The position numbers and the translations under genes were made by a program. DNA of 64,000 nt from Otis tarda (Eukaryota; Chordata; Aves; Otidiformes; Otididae), in contig CM048553.1 of assembly GCA_026413225.1 (NCBI GenBank), positions 134,818,190-134,882,189 of the forward strand, read 5' to 3'. The notes below the pieces were generated by a model. That model was not told the DNA's origin. It did not search any database and worked only from the letters and a program-made list of their open reading frames with translations. Below, piece by piece: positions 51,005 to 63,339 of this stretch. Every line of letters begins with the position of its first letter. Position 1 is the stretch's first letter.

Positions 51005-52589
51005 CTTATTTATAGTCTGTGTGAAACTACACCCTTTGCACTTTGGGGAAAAGAGAAGTTAATGTCACACGTTCATCAGAGTGTTCCTGGACTAGGTTAC
51101 AAATTTTTTAGCTGGCAATCAATCGTATTCAACCAGGTTTGCAGGAAAGGTGAGGCTTTCTAGCAATTTTCCTTCTTCCTTTACTGTCAGTACAAAGGTC
51201 AAGCTCATTGTTGCAGGAAAGGAGTAGGAGGGAACTGAAACTATGGCTTCTTTCCCAGGACACCTCTTGACCAAGTGAGGTCAATACACCAAGGAGTATC
51301 ATGCTGACCTGACTGAAATATTTAACATTTTTCTTCTGTCTTTCCTCTTCACTTAGCTTCTAGAACAACTTTAAATCCTTCTGTACGGCATCCATTACTT
51401 GAACGGCATTTCTAGGCCCCTTTAGGTGCACCATACATCATCCTTCAGTTCTGTTCATTAAATTTAAAATGTGCTTGCCATAAAGTTGTTATGGATTTTA
51501 AGTTTGCAGGGGGAATATACCTACTTTTCCCCTGCAACACTCTTTATATGTTGAATATTTATATCCATTTGTGTTTGTTCTGACATAAGAAGGGTAGGCC
51601 TGCCAAGGGTCCCCTTGTGACTATAAACTCAAGCTTTAAAAAAAGTAGCTTAGCTAAGTGTTTTATTAACAGCTACCTGTCACTGTTGTATTGTCCTTAT
51701 GCCCCCAGGGCTGAATCAGCACCTTCAAAGTACTGCTCTGTCTGTCACTTAGAGGTATGTATTTCTTCCAGTTTCTTCCATGGATCCTGATTTGGCACAG
51801 GAGGGACAGGGCAATGTTTGGCCATGACTTGCACAGCCACAGCAGGTCATGGACTTATTTTTAAAGAGCAGTGAAATTATACATTGAAAAATATAGGCAT
51901 GACAATTTGACGGGGATGGCGAACAGATATTTTTCTGCTTTAACTTGATACTCTACCTTTATTGTTATCTCTCTTTACTCCTTACACATTGTCATAAAAA
52001 CAGAGACCTGAAATGTATATATGAAAATCCAGATGTTCAGCTCCATTAATATCACACAGCTCAGTAAATGATTTTGCTAAATCTACACCTTTCACAGAAA
52101 ATTGATTGCTTATGCTCATTTTCAGGAAAAAAAAATACTTTTTTTTCTGATTCATCAAGTAAGTTTCATGGTTTTGCTACTAGATAGCATTCATTGAGAG
52201 CTATGTTAAGAATCTGTTTCCCCTTTTCTTCTCTGTGTAGTCCACTCCAGTATCAGTGATGGATCTTATTATTTTAAGAGGGAAAAATACCTTAAGTCAT
52301 ATCTATGCTTGAATCTCAACCATATAAATGGATCTTTTATTTCCCCTAGATTCCCCTCCAGGAATCTTATTTCACTTAAGTGAAGGAGAATTCTGTAGAG
52401 TACATCTCTCCCTATAAACAGTGTTGACAATCTGTCTTGTTCAGTATGTGGCTTCTGGACCACATCCAGTCCATGAGGCTGAAATAGATGACTGACCGAC
52501 TGAGATACATTTAAAAAAAAAAAAAAAAGTGTTTCTACCTCAAGAGGTCTATTTTTTGTCTTGTAAGTTAGAAGCAGAGTAAGCCTTGC

Positions 52590-53110
52590 TGGCTGCTGGA
52601 AGCTACCCTGAGACTAGTGCTTTGTGTGGGAAACCAGACATGGCTTCCAAGGAAAGCAATGAGACCAGATACAATGTGGAGAGCTCCTGGCAGGTCATAC
52701 CTGAAAATTGGTCCTTTCCCTCCTGTGGTAGGATCTTGGAGAAGCTGAAGGGAAGCCAGGAGGGAAGCAGAGTCTCAGACAGACTGGGAGGCAAAGAAGA
52801 GGTGAGAGGTGGGTGGGTAGCGGAGGCATGAGGTGTGTGAGCTGGGGAGGATGGGCAGTTTTGCTTGGAGAAGAATGGAACAAAGAGAAACTGGGGAAAC
52901 TGTGAGCTTGGGGCACTGAGAAAGAGATGTGAATGTAGCTGGGGCAAAAGCACAGGGATGTCAAATCTTGGTTTCTTTCCGGAATGGGAAATGGAGAAAA
53001 GCAAGGCTGTCCTCAAGGAAGCTGTGGGATTGCGTGGATCACTGGAAGGTGGCTGCAAAAGGAACCAGAGGATATTGCTAAAAATGGAGCATGAAATAGC
53101 AAATACTACA
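52590..53110 (+). other. G/A-rich strand-asymmetric block
   Basis: The plus strand is markedly purine-rich and GC-richer than neighbours (many GGAG, GAAG, GGGA words). The asymmetry leaves a 151-codon Ser/Pro/Leu-rich frame open on the minus strand (52603-53058) and 81-90 codon frames on the plus strand. None has a recognisable domain. It may be a worn LTR or other repeat, or a transcribed purine-rich region; no repeat ends were found. Confidence 0.4.
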
Positions 53111-54253
53111 TCTGTGATAAAAATGAGGAAGAAATAATTTGGGAAAAGCTAATAGAACAGCTGGCAGGCACTAACTACATCTCAACAGTGTTGTTATCTG
53201 CCCTTCCTTGCTGATTTTCAGGCATTTGTGGAGATCCAGGACAACAGACATAAAGGTGAACGATGATAGGCAACACTTAAACCCTTTCAGTCTAGGAATA
53301 CTTTGCTCTCTGAGAGATATTAAAGATTCACAAGGTTGCTAAGACTTATTCAAACACTTTCTGTCATATTAAAACATGATAACTTCTTCCAAAAACTCTC
53401 TGCTTTCAAAGCTGGAGCTGTCCTTCTTCTCTGTCCTTTATGAAGTCCAGTAATATTGCTGAAGCAGAGTACCACGAAATATGGCCAATATCTAGTGTTA
53501 CTGCACTAAATACTGCTCTCAAATTGCACTAAATAATCTTTCTCCTCAGTTCAAGGTCTTATGAAAAATCAGCAAGTGAGTGAAGATGAACTTTTTAACA
53601 GTGAAGAGAAGGATGATGTGAGCAAAAAGGAAAGACTTTTAAAAATTCATAACCTCGTGATTTCATTCTCCACTGAACACATCTGCCTTTAGATGATAGA
53701 GACAGTCAGCAGACTTGCTATTTTACTAAACTTCTGCTGCTTCAAGAGTTGCTGTTGCTTTTGGACATAGAAATAGGCAGGGATCCAAAAAGCACTTATT
53801 TCCCGCTATGCTTGAAGGGTGCTCTACACTGTCACATTAGATTTAAACTTGTCCACAGCGATGCACACCTCTGTGACCTGCAGGCATTATTATATGCTGC
53901 ACCTATGAATTAAGTCACAGTGCAAAAAATAACTGTTCTGGCTGGCTCTGAGTTCACGAAGAACACATCTCAGTGTAGCTCTGCTCTCTGTGCATGCTCC
54001 TCACAAAGAGAAGAATCTTTGTCCTCATCAGGGCCTTGTTTGACACCATTTTCTTTTTTTAAGTAATTAGATCCTCCTCCAATTGTTAGAGCTAGCTGAA
54101 GTAACAGGATGATTGGTTGAACAGATGTGCATATGTTTAGGAGGTGTGTGTTTCAAAGATGAGCTGAGGAGCCTAATTGGAGAAGAGAACTGTATGGCAG
54201 CAATTCCCCAATAGAACACAATCCAAATATCACAACCCAGTCAGAGTATCCCA

Positions 54254-54312
54254 TGGAATCACAGGCTCACAAAATTGTTCTGACATCATCTAATTCAACT
54301 CCCCTGATCAAG
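54254..54312 (-). mobile_element. Degenerate CR1 3' tail
   Basis: GGAATCACAGGCTCACAAAA ... GACATCATCTAATTCAACTC CCC parallels the reversed CR1 end (aatcatagaatca ... gatcatctagtccaac). Strongly diverged. Confidence 0.45.
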
Positions 54313-54412
54313 CATGCCTTCAAAAATTATTTATTTTTAGAGAGGGGAAGACAGGAACTTGGAGTTACTTGAAAGAAAGGAAGGTTGGACAATGCTTAGA
54401 GATATTACTGAA

Positions 54413-54438
54413 CATAAATAAATAAATAAATAAATAAG
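54413..54438 (+). repeat. (AAAT)n microsatellite
   Basis: ATAAATAAATAAATAAATAA: six AAAT-type units ending in AAGGTAAG. Confidence 0.9.
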
Positions 54439-57204
54439 GTAAGACCATCTACTTGGGCAGTCAAATTTGACCAGCTGCACAGTATGCTACCATCACTTCC
54501 AGGAAAATTGTCCTAATCTGCTCATATTTTATTTTGTTTTCTATTCTTATGATAGATGTTACTTGCTTGCTTCACTTCAGATTATTGCCTCAGTGGCATT
54601 TGCTCTGGTCAAGGTTGCTGTTGCATTAATTCGCCTACCTGCTTAAAGCTCAAAGCATTGTCAGAACAGTGACAGAAGAAACTTTGACAGCATGTGTGCA
54701 CAAAGTCCAGCACATCCGGGAACATTCAGATTTATACATACACCCTGCAAGGGACATTCTGCCCAAATGTTAAAAGTACTAAATCATTTGTTTTTATTGT
54801 AGACCCATCTGTGAAACACAAATAAAAGGTGGGTTGATACATCCCATGCACATCAAACTCATTACACATGCTCTGTGCTCTCTCCTAGGAATAAATATGG
54901 CCCACCTAGTCTTGCAGACATCTGACAGAATATAAGTCTTGGTCTCATATAAATTTAATTTGCTGAAAGGATTTCTCATTTAATGAGGATAGGGTTGGAC
55001 AGATTTGGTAAATATATTTTTTTTTTTAAATACCGAATGCAGCAAGTATTTCTGTATCGTGTTCTGGTTTTTTTTCTTATTAAGCCTATCATACAAAACT
55101 TAATTTATCTTCATTTATTAATTTAGTTACTTTCACTTTTGCACCAGGTATTACAATTCTGGTTTATTGTTGATATGTAATATTTACATGCAATTATGTT
55201 TCTAAATCGACTAAAAAAACATTTCTATTACTTAATACAGGAGATCTCTTTTAGGAACAATGGATGGGATTTATTCCATTTTTATCAACAAGCAAAGCTT
55301 TTTCTTTTCCTGGAACATAAAAGACCAACTCTATTGGTTGGCTTGCAAACTGATTTTTCTTGTGTCTGTTTAAGAGTACTGTCTGAGATTTAGAAAGTCA
55401 TATCTTTCTACACCATAATACAGGTAATATAATCACACTGAGTGTTCTCTTAATGGTAGCAAATAATATAGAAAATTAAATATGTTTTCTGGATATTTTG
55501 ATCATCTCGTCCACTGCCTCTAAGTAAAGAACAGTTCAAAGTTTCTATACAAATTAATGAGCTCCAGTCCTTATTTGAAGAATAAGCTACAAGAATTAGA
55601 ATAATTCTTGGTGAATAATTCTTGGTGAATAATTTCAACTAGAAAAAAAATATAATCTGCTACTTCTTCTAGATAATTTATTTTCTCCTTTAAAGTACAG
55701 CTAGAGCTAATGATTATTAATGTTTATCTTCTACATTTTAGTACCTGTGGTTGCTTAAAAAAGATTTTGTAGTTGAAGGCATCCCTGGATTACAAAGCTC
55801 ATTCACATGAGGATCAATCTTTTTTTCATGTTCGCAGAATCTGTGAATATGTTTTAGCATTATCAAGTCAATTTCCATAGCAAAATCACATTAGATTTCA
55901 GTGAGTTCAAGAATAAACCTGATTACACCAAACACTCTCAGATATTACATCACTTTACCCCACAAATGAAAAAATAAGAAGTATTTGAAATCACAGAGGA
56001 GCTATGATCCCTTTTACACACATTTGTGGTTGCTCTCTTTTGGAATAGTTACGCAATCTACCTCTTTAAGTCAGCAGTAAGAACAACCACACAAAAAACC
56101 ACATCCTTCTTGAAACTTCCCTGAGCAACATCTGGAGCCAGGAGCCCAGCTGCTGTGCACAGCCTCATCTCTGCTCGTATGCGAAATGATGCCGCTGTTG
56201 GCTTTAGGTAATCTTGCAGGATGCAGTTGCAGTTAAAGAAATTTTACTTTCCAGAGTTTTCTGATGTCATTAGTTCAAAATAAATGTAATTAGTCCATCC
56301 ATAAGAGTTAAAATGAATATTTGCCAAAGTAATTCCTGGTGAAATATCTTAATGCACCTGTACTGCCAACTCTGTCATTTGACTGTACTCGATTCAGATC
56401 TTTATTTAGATAAAAGCGGCTTTAGACTTTTTTCAATCTTCATGACCTTTATATCTCATTTGGTCTGAAAATTGACTACTGCTCAGCATATTTCTTCTGT
56501 ACTAAAAGCTATGACTCTGCAGGGTTCATATTTAAAGGGTGCCAAAGAGCTATTTCCTGGGAAGCAGGAAAAAGGATTGTCAATCAAGCTACTTACAGGC
56601 TGTTCTTACCATAGCAGTTTATTTGGAAATGGTCAAATATTTTAGTAGACAATTTGTTTGCACATTTGTGAGGTAGAACAGGGAGAACTTTACAGGTAAA
56701 ATTGTGTTTGTCTGGGGTACTACTTTTTAATCTAGATTTTTAAACATGAATTTACAGAATAAGGAACAAGAGACTTACTTTATATATTTTTACATTACTA
56801 CGTATTTACACAGAAGTGATTCTTACCTGTGCAAGAACCACATGTGAACAAAAAAGTAGTATGCATGGATTCAGTGTGCTTTATACCAAAATCTGTACTT
56901 CTAATATGACACGGTTTTTTAGGTTATACCTCCACACAGTCATTGAGCCAGAAGACACTGCAGAAAGCTTCCTCTGAGAAGAGAACTTACTACAAGAAAT
57001 GTTTTTTCTGGGATTTTAAATTGAAAGCATGGTCATTAAAACTGAGGCTTTTCTGCCGAATTGTAGCAGCTGCAAGGAAACCTTCCCTATAAAGGTCACC
57101 TTGGATCCCGTCAGGTTCTCTGCTACCACCCCCCACGTCATCCCATTCTCCCTGAAATAGGAGAGGCACTCGTTTGCGGGAAGAAAGAGAGGCTTATGCT
57201 GCAA

Positions 57205-57340
57205 AGCAAGAGAGTCTGCTATTTAGGGCACTGACCTGGATTGAAGTCCCTGATCAGGCTGATACAACAGAGACCTAAATCTGGCTTTCTCAATTTTCAA
57301 GTGAATGCCCTAATTACAAGGCTGTTAGCTTCTCTGCAGT
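57205..57340 (+). mobile_element. Possible ancient amniote repeat remnant
   Basis: TTTAGGGCACTGACCTGGAT-TGAAGTCCCTGATC ... acagagacctaaatctggctttctc ... GTGAATGCCCTAATTACAAG-GCTGTTAGC follows the wording of old tRNA-like or hAT-like amniote repeats (gttagggcactcacctggg..ttcaagtccc ... gtgcccta-accactgggct). By eye only. Confidence 0.35.
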
Positions 57341-58214
57341 CAGAATCACTCCTTATCATTAGAGAAAGTGTCTGCTTCCCATTATGGATTTTCAAATTCA
57401 AACATGTTTTTCAATACTGAAATGGAATGACATGTTGTTTTTTAGTCAATAGGAAAAAAAAAAAAACAAAGGGAAAAAAAAACACCACCACAACCTCAAA
57501 TATGACGGAAAGATAGAGAACAAAATTACTTTGTTATCTTTTCTACCACAACATTTTAATTCATTAAAAGATTTTAAGAATTCCTTTTTGTATGTTTTGC
57601 TATTGTGTGTATGTGTGTGATTGTTTTGTATTTCAGTTCAGCATTTAAATCAAGGGCAATTAAAATACTATTCTGTTTTGAACTTACATTTCTTGCAATA
57701 GATTGGTCAGCATCTTGATGATGTAGGGTATCAGAAATAGATAGAAATACTCAGGTGTTAAACTGAAAAGGAGGAAAAGAATGAAAAAAAGGAATTATCT
57801 TTTATTGCAGTTCTAGTAAACTATGCTACCATTTGAACTTTATATATTTAGTCTTGACACAAATACTTTTTTAAAATGCATTCAACTTCTATTGCTTATA
57901 ATATAGTTTTGAAAAACAGAGTGAAAGATGGACCCTCACTATTCCCATGACCTAATACGCAAAAACTTTCACATTTAGAGAAATCTAATCTCTGAAAGAA
58001 GCAAGAAGAGGAACACTGTTATATATATTTATCTGCTATGTTAATTGATAAGTGTAGAAATCTGGATGCTGAAGAAATCATTTACTCAGAATTGGAATAC
58101 TTCTGGACAGCAAATTACAGAACCAAATTGAAAAAGTACTAATGGTCATGAAACAAATTCCACTTTCCACATATTTTAAGGAAAGAAGGATGTACTATAA
58201 TAATTTAGGAAACT

Positions 58215-58465
58215 CTGAATAATACAGACTAAAATGGCCTGAAGCTGCGACAGGGGAGATTTAGATTAGGAAAAATTTCTTTACTGCAAGAGTAGTCAAG
58301 CATTGGAACAGGCTGCCCAGGGAAGTAGTGGAGTCACCATCCCTGGACATGTTCAAAAAAACATGTAGATGTGGCACTTAAGGACATGGTTTAGTAGGCA
58401 TCATGGTGTTGTATTGACAATTGGACTTGATGATCTTAGTAGTCTTTTCCAACCTTAATGAGTCC
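58215..58465 (+). mobile_element. CR1 LINE, 3' end of a different subfamily
   Basis: Contains GCATTGGAACAGGCTGCCCA, GGGAAGTAGTGGAGTCACCA-TCCCTGGA and GACTTGATGATCTTAGTAGT-CTTTTCCAACC, the CR1 ORF2 end and 3' UTR. It differs in the 3' UTR from the copies at 37860, 59375 and 63340, indicating a separate subfamily. It ends directly in the ATTCT array. Confidence 0.9.
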
Positions 58466-58520
58466 ATTCTATTCTATTCTATTCTATTCTATTCTATTCT
58501 ATTCTATTCTATTCTATTCT
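58466..58520 (+). repeat. (ATTCT)11 microsatellite on CR1 tail
   Basis: Eleven perfect ATTCT units, presumably grown from the short CR1 terminal repeat (CR1 ends with a few copies of an 8-mer or 5-mer of this kind). Perfect purity suggests recent expansion. Confidence 0.97.
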
Positions 58521-59374
58521 ATAAGACTTCCTAGAAATAATTCCTGCCTGATAGCTGTGACCACTCACAGAGCAGATACTTTCTATTAAACATGCATCTT
58601 GAATTAAAAAGAAAAGAAACTTGAGGTTAGACACTTAGCCATTGAAACTATGAGTTCTACATTGTTTTCTACAGATAGAATGTGTTTCTTGAGCCTGAGT
58701 TTTGTGCAATGTCAACTTCCAGCTGCTGGATCTTGTTATGCTTTTGTTTGCAATGTTCTCTTGTCATATTATTATTTTCTTAACAGTAGGCAAGATGGGA
58801 GAGAATAAATTCAGAAATTTTAGGGGGAAGAAACCAACTGCTCTGTTATAGAAGCTTTCTCTGGTTCAAGTGCACCTACTGACTCTTCTTTGGGTACCTC
58901 CACTGTGCCCTTACTCTACACCTAATTCATTATTTCTGAGTGAGAGAAATTAGTTTAAATGAGGGATATATTGAAATAAATAGTATGAGATGCAAGTTAT
59001 TAGTTTTTTCTGTTAAGTTCAATAGAACTGGGTGAAGAACTACTGTATCAAGATGGCATCTATGTGTTTGAGATTTTCATGTCTCCAGATTGATTTGCAA
59101 ACAGACACTTAGACCTCTGAGCACTTTTCTTTGCACCTAGGGACAGTCCTGAAAAAAAAATAATATTTTACTGCTTTATAATAACAAACTGCACTAGTGG
59201 GACAGGAGGGAATCTTGCAGATGAGGTATTTTGCCATAATCATAGAAAGTGAAAAACATCTATAAAAACAATTATAGTAACATCTCAAGACCACTGGAAT
59301 TCTGAGTCACGCTGTCCTGGAAAGGATGGAAAAGCTGCGCTTAGATAGATTTTTAAACCCTTATGCCTTGTACT
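58521..59374. other. AT-rich noncoding (presumed intron)
   Basis: Nothing recognised between the two CR1 copies. Confidence 0.5.
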
Positions 59375-59931
59375 TGGAGAATATTGTGCTCTTGTGGGCT
59401 TGTGAGAGCCCACCTGGAGTACTGCGTCCAGCTCTGGAGCCTTTAACATAAGAAGGATGTGGACCAGTTGGAGAGGGTCCAGAGGAGGGCTACAAAGATG
59501 ATCAAAGAGCTGGAACACCTCTCCTATGAAGACAGGCTGAGAGAGTTGGAGCTGTTCAGCCTAGAGAAGAGAAGGCTGTGGGGAGAACTTATAGTGGCCT
59601 TCCATTACCTAAAAGGGGCTTAGAAGAAAGATGGGGAGAAACTTTTTAACAGGACCGGTTGTGGTAGGATGAGGGGTAATGATTTTAAAATAGAAGGGAG
59701 TAGATTCAGGCTGGACATAAGAAAAAAAAATTACAATGAGGGTGGTGGAACATTGGAACTGGTTACCCAGAGAGCTGGTTGATGTCCCATCCCTGGAAAC
59801 ATTCAAGGCCAGGCTGGATGAGGCTCTGAGCAACCTGATCTGGTTGGAGATGTCCCTGCTCCTTGCAGGAGGGTTGGACTAGATGACCTTTAAAGGTCTC
59901 TTCCAACCAAACTATTCTACGATTTTATGAT
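59375..59931 (+). mobile_element. CR1 LINE, 3' part
   Basis: From the region corresponding to ...[10 protein letters not shown] (CCCACCTGGAGTACTGCGTC at 59409-59428) through ORF2 end to GGTTGGACTAGATGACCTTT and ATTCTACGATTTTATGA. The coding frame is broken (for example CTTAGAAGAAAG introduces a TAG where relatives have a Tyr codon). Same subfamily as 37860-38469. Confidence 0.95.
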
Positions 59932-60095
59932 TTAACTTTGGTGAGTCCATCTTCTTACCTGCTTTTCTACTCAGTGACTATATTTACCTGTTCCCATAGT
60001 GGAAAATCTTTATATCTGTTTCATCTTTTCTGATTTTTTTTTCCCTGATTTCTAGCTTTAGGGACTCAAAATCTTCCCAGTTTTTTTTTTTCTGT

Positions 60096-60148
60096 GGTTT
60101 TTTGTTTGTTTGTTTGTTTGTTTTTTTTGTTTTGTTTGTTTGTTTTTT
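60096..60148 (+). repeat. (GTTT)n microsatellite, imperfect
   Basis: TTTGTTTGTTTGTTTGTTTG followed by a T-run, TTTTGTTTTG and further GTTT units. Confidence 0.9.
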
Positions 60149-60399
60149 AATGAAAAGCAGGAAGCCGGTAGATATTTAGGTAGATATTTAGGGCTTAGGA
60201 AGGGAATTCTTGTTTTCTTTTCCCCACTTCAGTTTTTAATTTAGTGTATAGCCTTTCATATTAACCTACTAAAAATTCATCAACTGTTGTAGTCAGTACT
60301 ATTGGTATTGAACTATACACAATCATAGTTCAAAGTGAATTTCTAATTTTAGGTAGGACTTGCTTACAAACTAGATGTTCAAGGGTCTTTTGTACAAGG

Positions 60400-60442
60400 A
60401 GGAATTTATTTTATTTTATTTATTTTATTTTACTTATTTTTT
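60400..60442 (+). repeat. (TTTTA)n / (TTTA)n microsatellite
   Basis: TTATTTTATTTTATTTATTT-TATTTTACTTATTTTTTT, an imperfect mix of 4- and 5-bp units. Confidence 0.85.
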
Positions 60443-60857
60443 TAATGAGGATCTAGGTTGTCTACTCAGGGTAAATGTAAACTAAAGATATGTTAGTGAA
60501 GATATGTCTCTCTGGAACAACAGGTTTGATGGGCAGGTGAGAAGGGACAGTGTTTTTTTCTGTCATTCATTTATGTATAGCAATGTATGAGTCCATCATT
60601 CTACATTTTTTTTGTAAAAAGCAACTGCAGCGCTGAGGGGGAAAAAAATTATTTCTGTTGGCATGCTAATAGCAATAGCTCTCACCAGGAAATTAAGTAA
60701 TGCAGGTCTTACGAGCTATCTCATGCTGGTCTCTCACTCATTTCATCAGTGAACAAGTTACTTTTCATGTCTTCTTTGTTGCTAGATACAGAGTGTAATA
60801 TTACTTAAAAAAAAAAAAAAACCCACAAAAAACAACCCAAGCTTTTTCCATGTTGTG

Positions 60858-60924
60858 GAATCATAGAATAGTTTGAGTTGGAAGGGACCTTTAAAGGTCA
60901 TCTAGTCCAACCCCCCTGCAAGGA
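60858..60924 (-). mobile_element. CR1 LINE, 3' tail fragment
   Basis: GAATCATAGAATAGTTTGAG, TTGGAAGGGACCTTTAAAGG, tcatctagtccaacccccctgcaagga: the reversed terminal ~65 bp of CR1. It is preceded by an A-rich stretch (60806-60836). Confidence 0.95.
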
Positions 60925-63339
60925 TGGCTAGAGGTAAGAATCAAGAAATAAAAATGTATGAAAGGAAATAAGACAAATATCCCAGATAGACCCTGATATT
61001 ATATTGAATATTCATTTAGATCATGTTGTTCTCACCTTCCTCCTGCACCCTGGAACAGGAGAACTGTATGGTGGAAAATTTATGCTGATCGTGCGCTGGA
61101 TAAGCATTATCAGTGGAATAGTTTCCCTAGCTGTTGTTATAGCTGCTTGACTATTGAGTTGCCTTTGAGGTAGTGTTTGCCTGATTGCTGCTTTTAGAAC
61201 TTGATTAGCATTCCCTAGCACAAGTGCTTCTGCTTACCAGGCATTTTTAATTAAGAATTTTGCTGATCTCTTTATATTTATGCAAAACATGTTGTAATAA
61301 AATTTAAAAAATACAGATTAGATACTAGGTAACATTTTAAGATAATAGTATTTTAATTGTAAAATTTCTGAGCAACTCTTGTAAATTAAGTTGCATATCA
61401 CACATAGCTGTAAAGTGAATTAATTTATCATGATTAATGTTACAGCAAAAACCAAACGAGTTAATGATGACTGGCCACCTACTTTAGAATGTTTCCAAAC
61501 TAAAGTAATATCATTCTGAATTACACTGTAACTTCTAAAGATGTGTGGGCTCATTAACAAGTGACTGAAAGCCAAATGAATTAGATATTAGATGTCTGGC
61601 CAAATGAGCAGCAAATCAATTTACAGAGAAAGGTCACTTTAAAAACTCAGTTGCTGCTTTCAGGCCTCATGAACAACATATGTATCATAGTTGTCCTGCT
61701 AAACCATTGTGTTAAATATTTTACATGCAGGATATTCCTGCATTAGAGCTGGATGAGTGCTTTCCCTTCCTGATGAGAGGAGAGTCTGCTGCTCAGGTCT
61801 TTCACTGCTCCTGATGCGGCCAGGGAACTTCTTGACTCTAACATCACTGAATCTTCTCTTGAAGATCTTGCAACAGTGCTCTGCTGTCTGCATGACAGCA
61901 TAGAAGTACAGCATGTAATACAAATCAGAGTCTGAGTCTTCGCCTCATCCAACTCCTCTGATTAACTGCAAGTCCTAAATACATTAAAACACAGATTAGG
62001 ATAAAGCAGTCTTCTGCGTTTCTGCATTTGTAAAAAACAAATAAGTAAATCAACATCCTCTTAACTTTTAGAAGGATTCATACGTTTAGAAGTATGTTTT
62101 CTGTAACACAATACATTCATGTATAGTGGGTCAGAATTGAGAAACTATTTAATTAGTGAACTTTTATGTGTTTTCCAAAATGCCAGACTGTTTCTTCTTA
62201 AGTCACATAGCAGGACACATCTTCACCATTGGATTATGCTAATAGTTATTTGCTAACTGTTATTAGCAAAATAGAGAATATGAATAGACAGTGTTTACTA
62301 GCCTATGGATGTCATAATGTGGGAAAGCATCACAAGAGCTTGTCTAGTTAGGGTTTCAGTCCTCAGGCAAGATTTGTAATACTGAATAATTCATGACAGT
62401 CATTTTTAAATTATTCTAAGCTGGTCTTAAACATCTTTAATGATTTGACAGAATTAAGACTGGGTGGCAGAGGTTCTTCAAAACCTCCTTGAATAATCTA
62501 TTGCAGTGTTTTGTTATGTTTCCCATTAAAAGACTGTCTCTAATAATGACTCTGAATCTTCTTGTGTGTGATTTGAACTCATGACTTCTTTTCCTGTCTA
62601 TCATGGACACAGAAAACAAAAAATACTTTTCTCTGCAACAGCCTTTTTCTATTTGATGGCTTTTAAATTTCTCCACAGATTTTTCCCTGATATATTCATA
62701 TTTTCTCTGCAAGAGTTGATTTAAGTACGAATTAGCTTTCCTATGTATGATCACGCATGGTTTCCATTCTCCACTTTTAAAGTGTCTAGAACATGAAGAA
62801 AAGCCAGTTATTGACTAAAACGCAGTCTCTATTTAATAGGTTCTCAAAAAAACTACCATGTCTTAAGCCAATATCTTATGAGCTTATGGCTGGATGTGTG
62901 TGATGAGATGGAGTTGTGCTTCCCTTGGTCAGCCAACAGTTTTGGAAGACTTTGTCCTTTGAAAATGACCATTAGTTCACTTTTCAGGTATGAAACTATT
63001 TTCTTATAGCATATCCATCAACCAGTATTCTCCCTAGGAGGAAAGTGGAGATATTCTTTTAATGATGCTCCCTACCTTGGAGCTCCCTACCTTGGATGCT
63101 CATGTCCTTGGAGGCTAGATCTGTCCTTGCCCTTTAGAAGAAGATTCTATGTACTCAATCTGTTTATTTTCACACATAGACCTTAGTTGCAAAAAGTTCA
63201 CAAATTAACAGCTTGCAAACTTCAGTCATGCTTCTCATGCTGCTGTACCCAGAAGACCTTAACTCTAGCAACTTGCTGGTGATCTCAGCCAGTTATCTCC
63301 AGTCAAAGACCAAGAATAAGCATAAAAGATGTGGGTAGA

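Larger units (their letters stand above)
49886..58214. other. Noncoding block (presumed intron)
   Basis: No gene recognised. Contains microsatellites, a degenerate CR1 tail, a purine-rich block and one possible ancient repeat, listed separately. Around 56200-56700 the sequence is balanced in composition and free of repeats, so it could be a conserved element. Confidence 0.5.
59932..63339. other. AT-rich noncoding (presumed intron)
   Basis: No gene recognised. It holds T/G-rich microsatellites and a CR1 tail (listed). Segment 61240-61660 is dense in TAAT/ATTA cores and repeat-free, a candidate conserved element. Segment 61740-61960 is somewhat GC-richer, with overlapping minus-strand frames of 69-74 codons and no recognised family. 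Confidence 0.5.

Noticed and set aside
52603..53058. 151-codon Ser/Pro/Leu-rich minus-strand frame
   Set aside because: Produced by strand purine asymmetry; no domain, signal peptide or splice sites supporting a gene.
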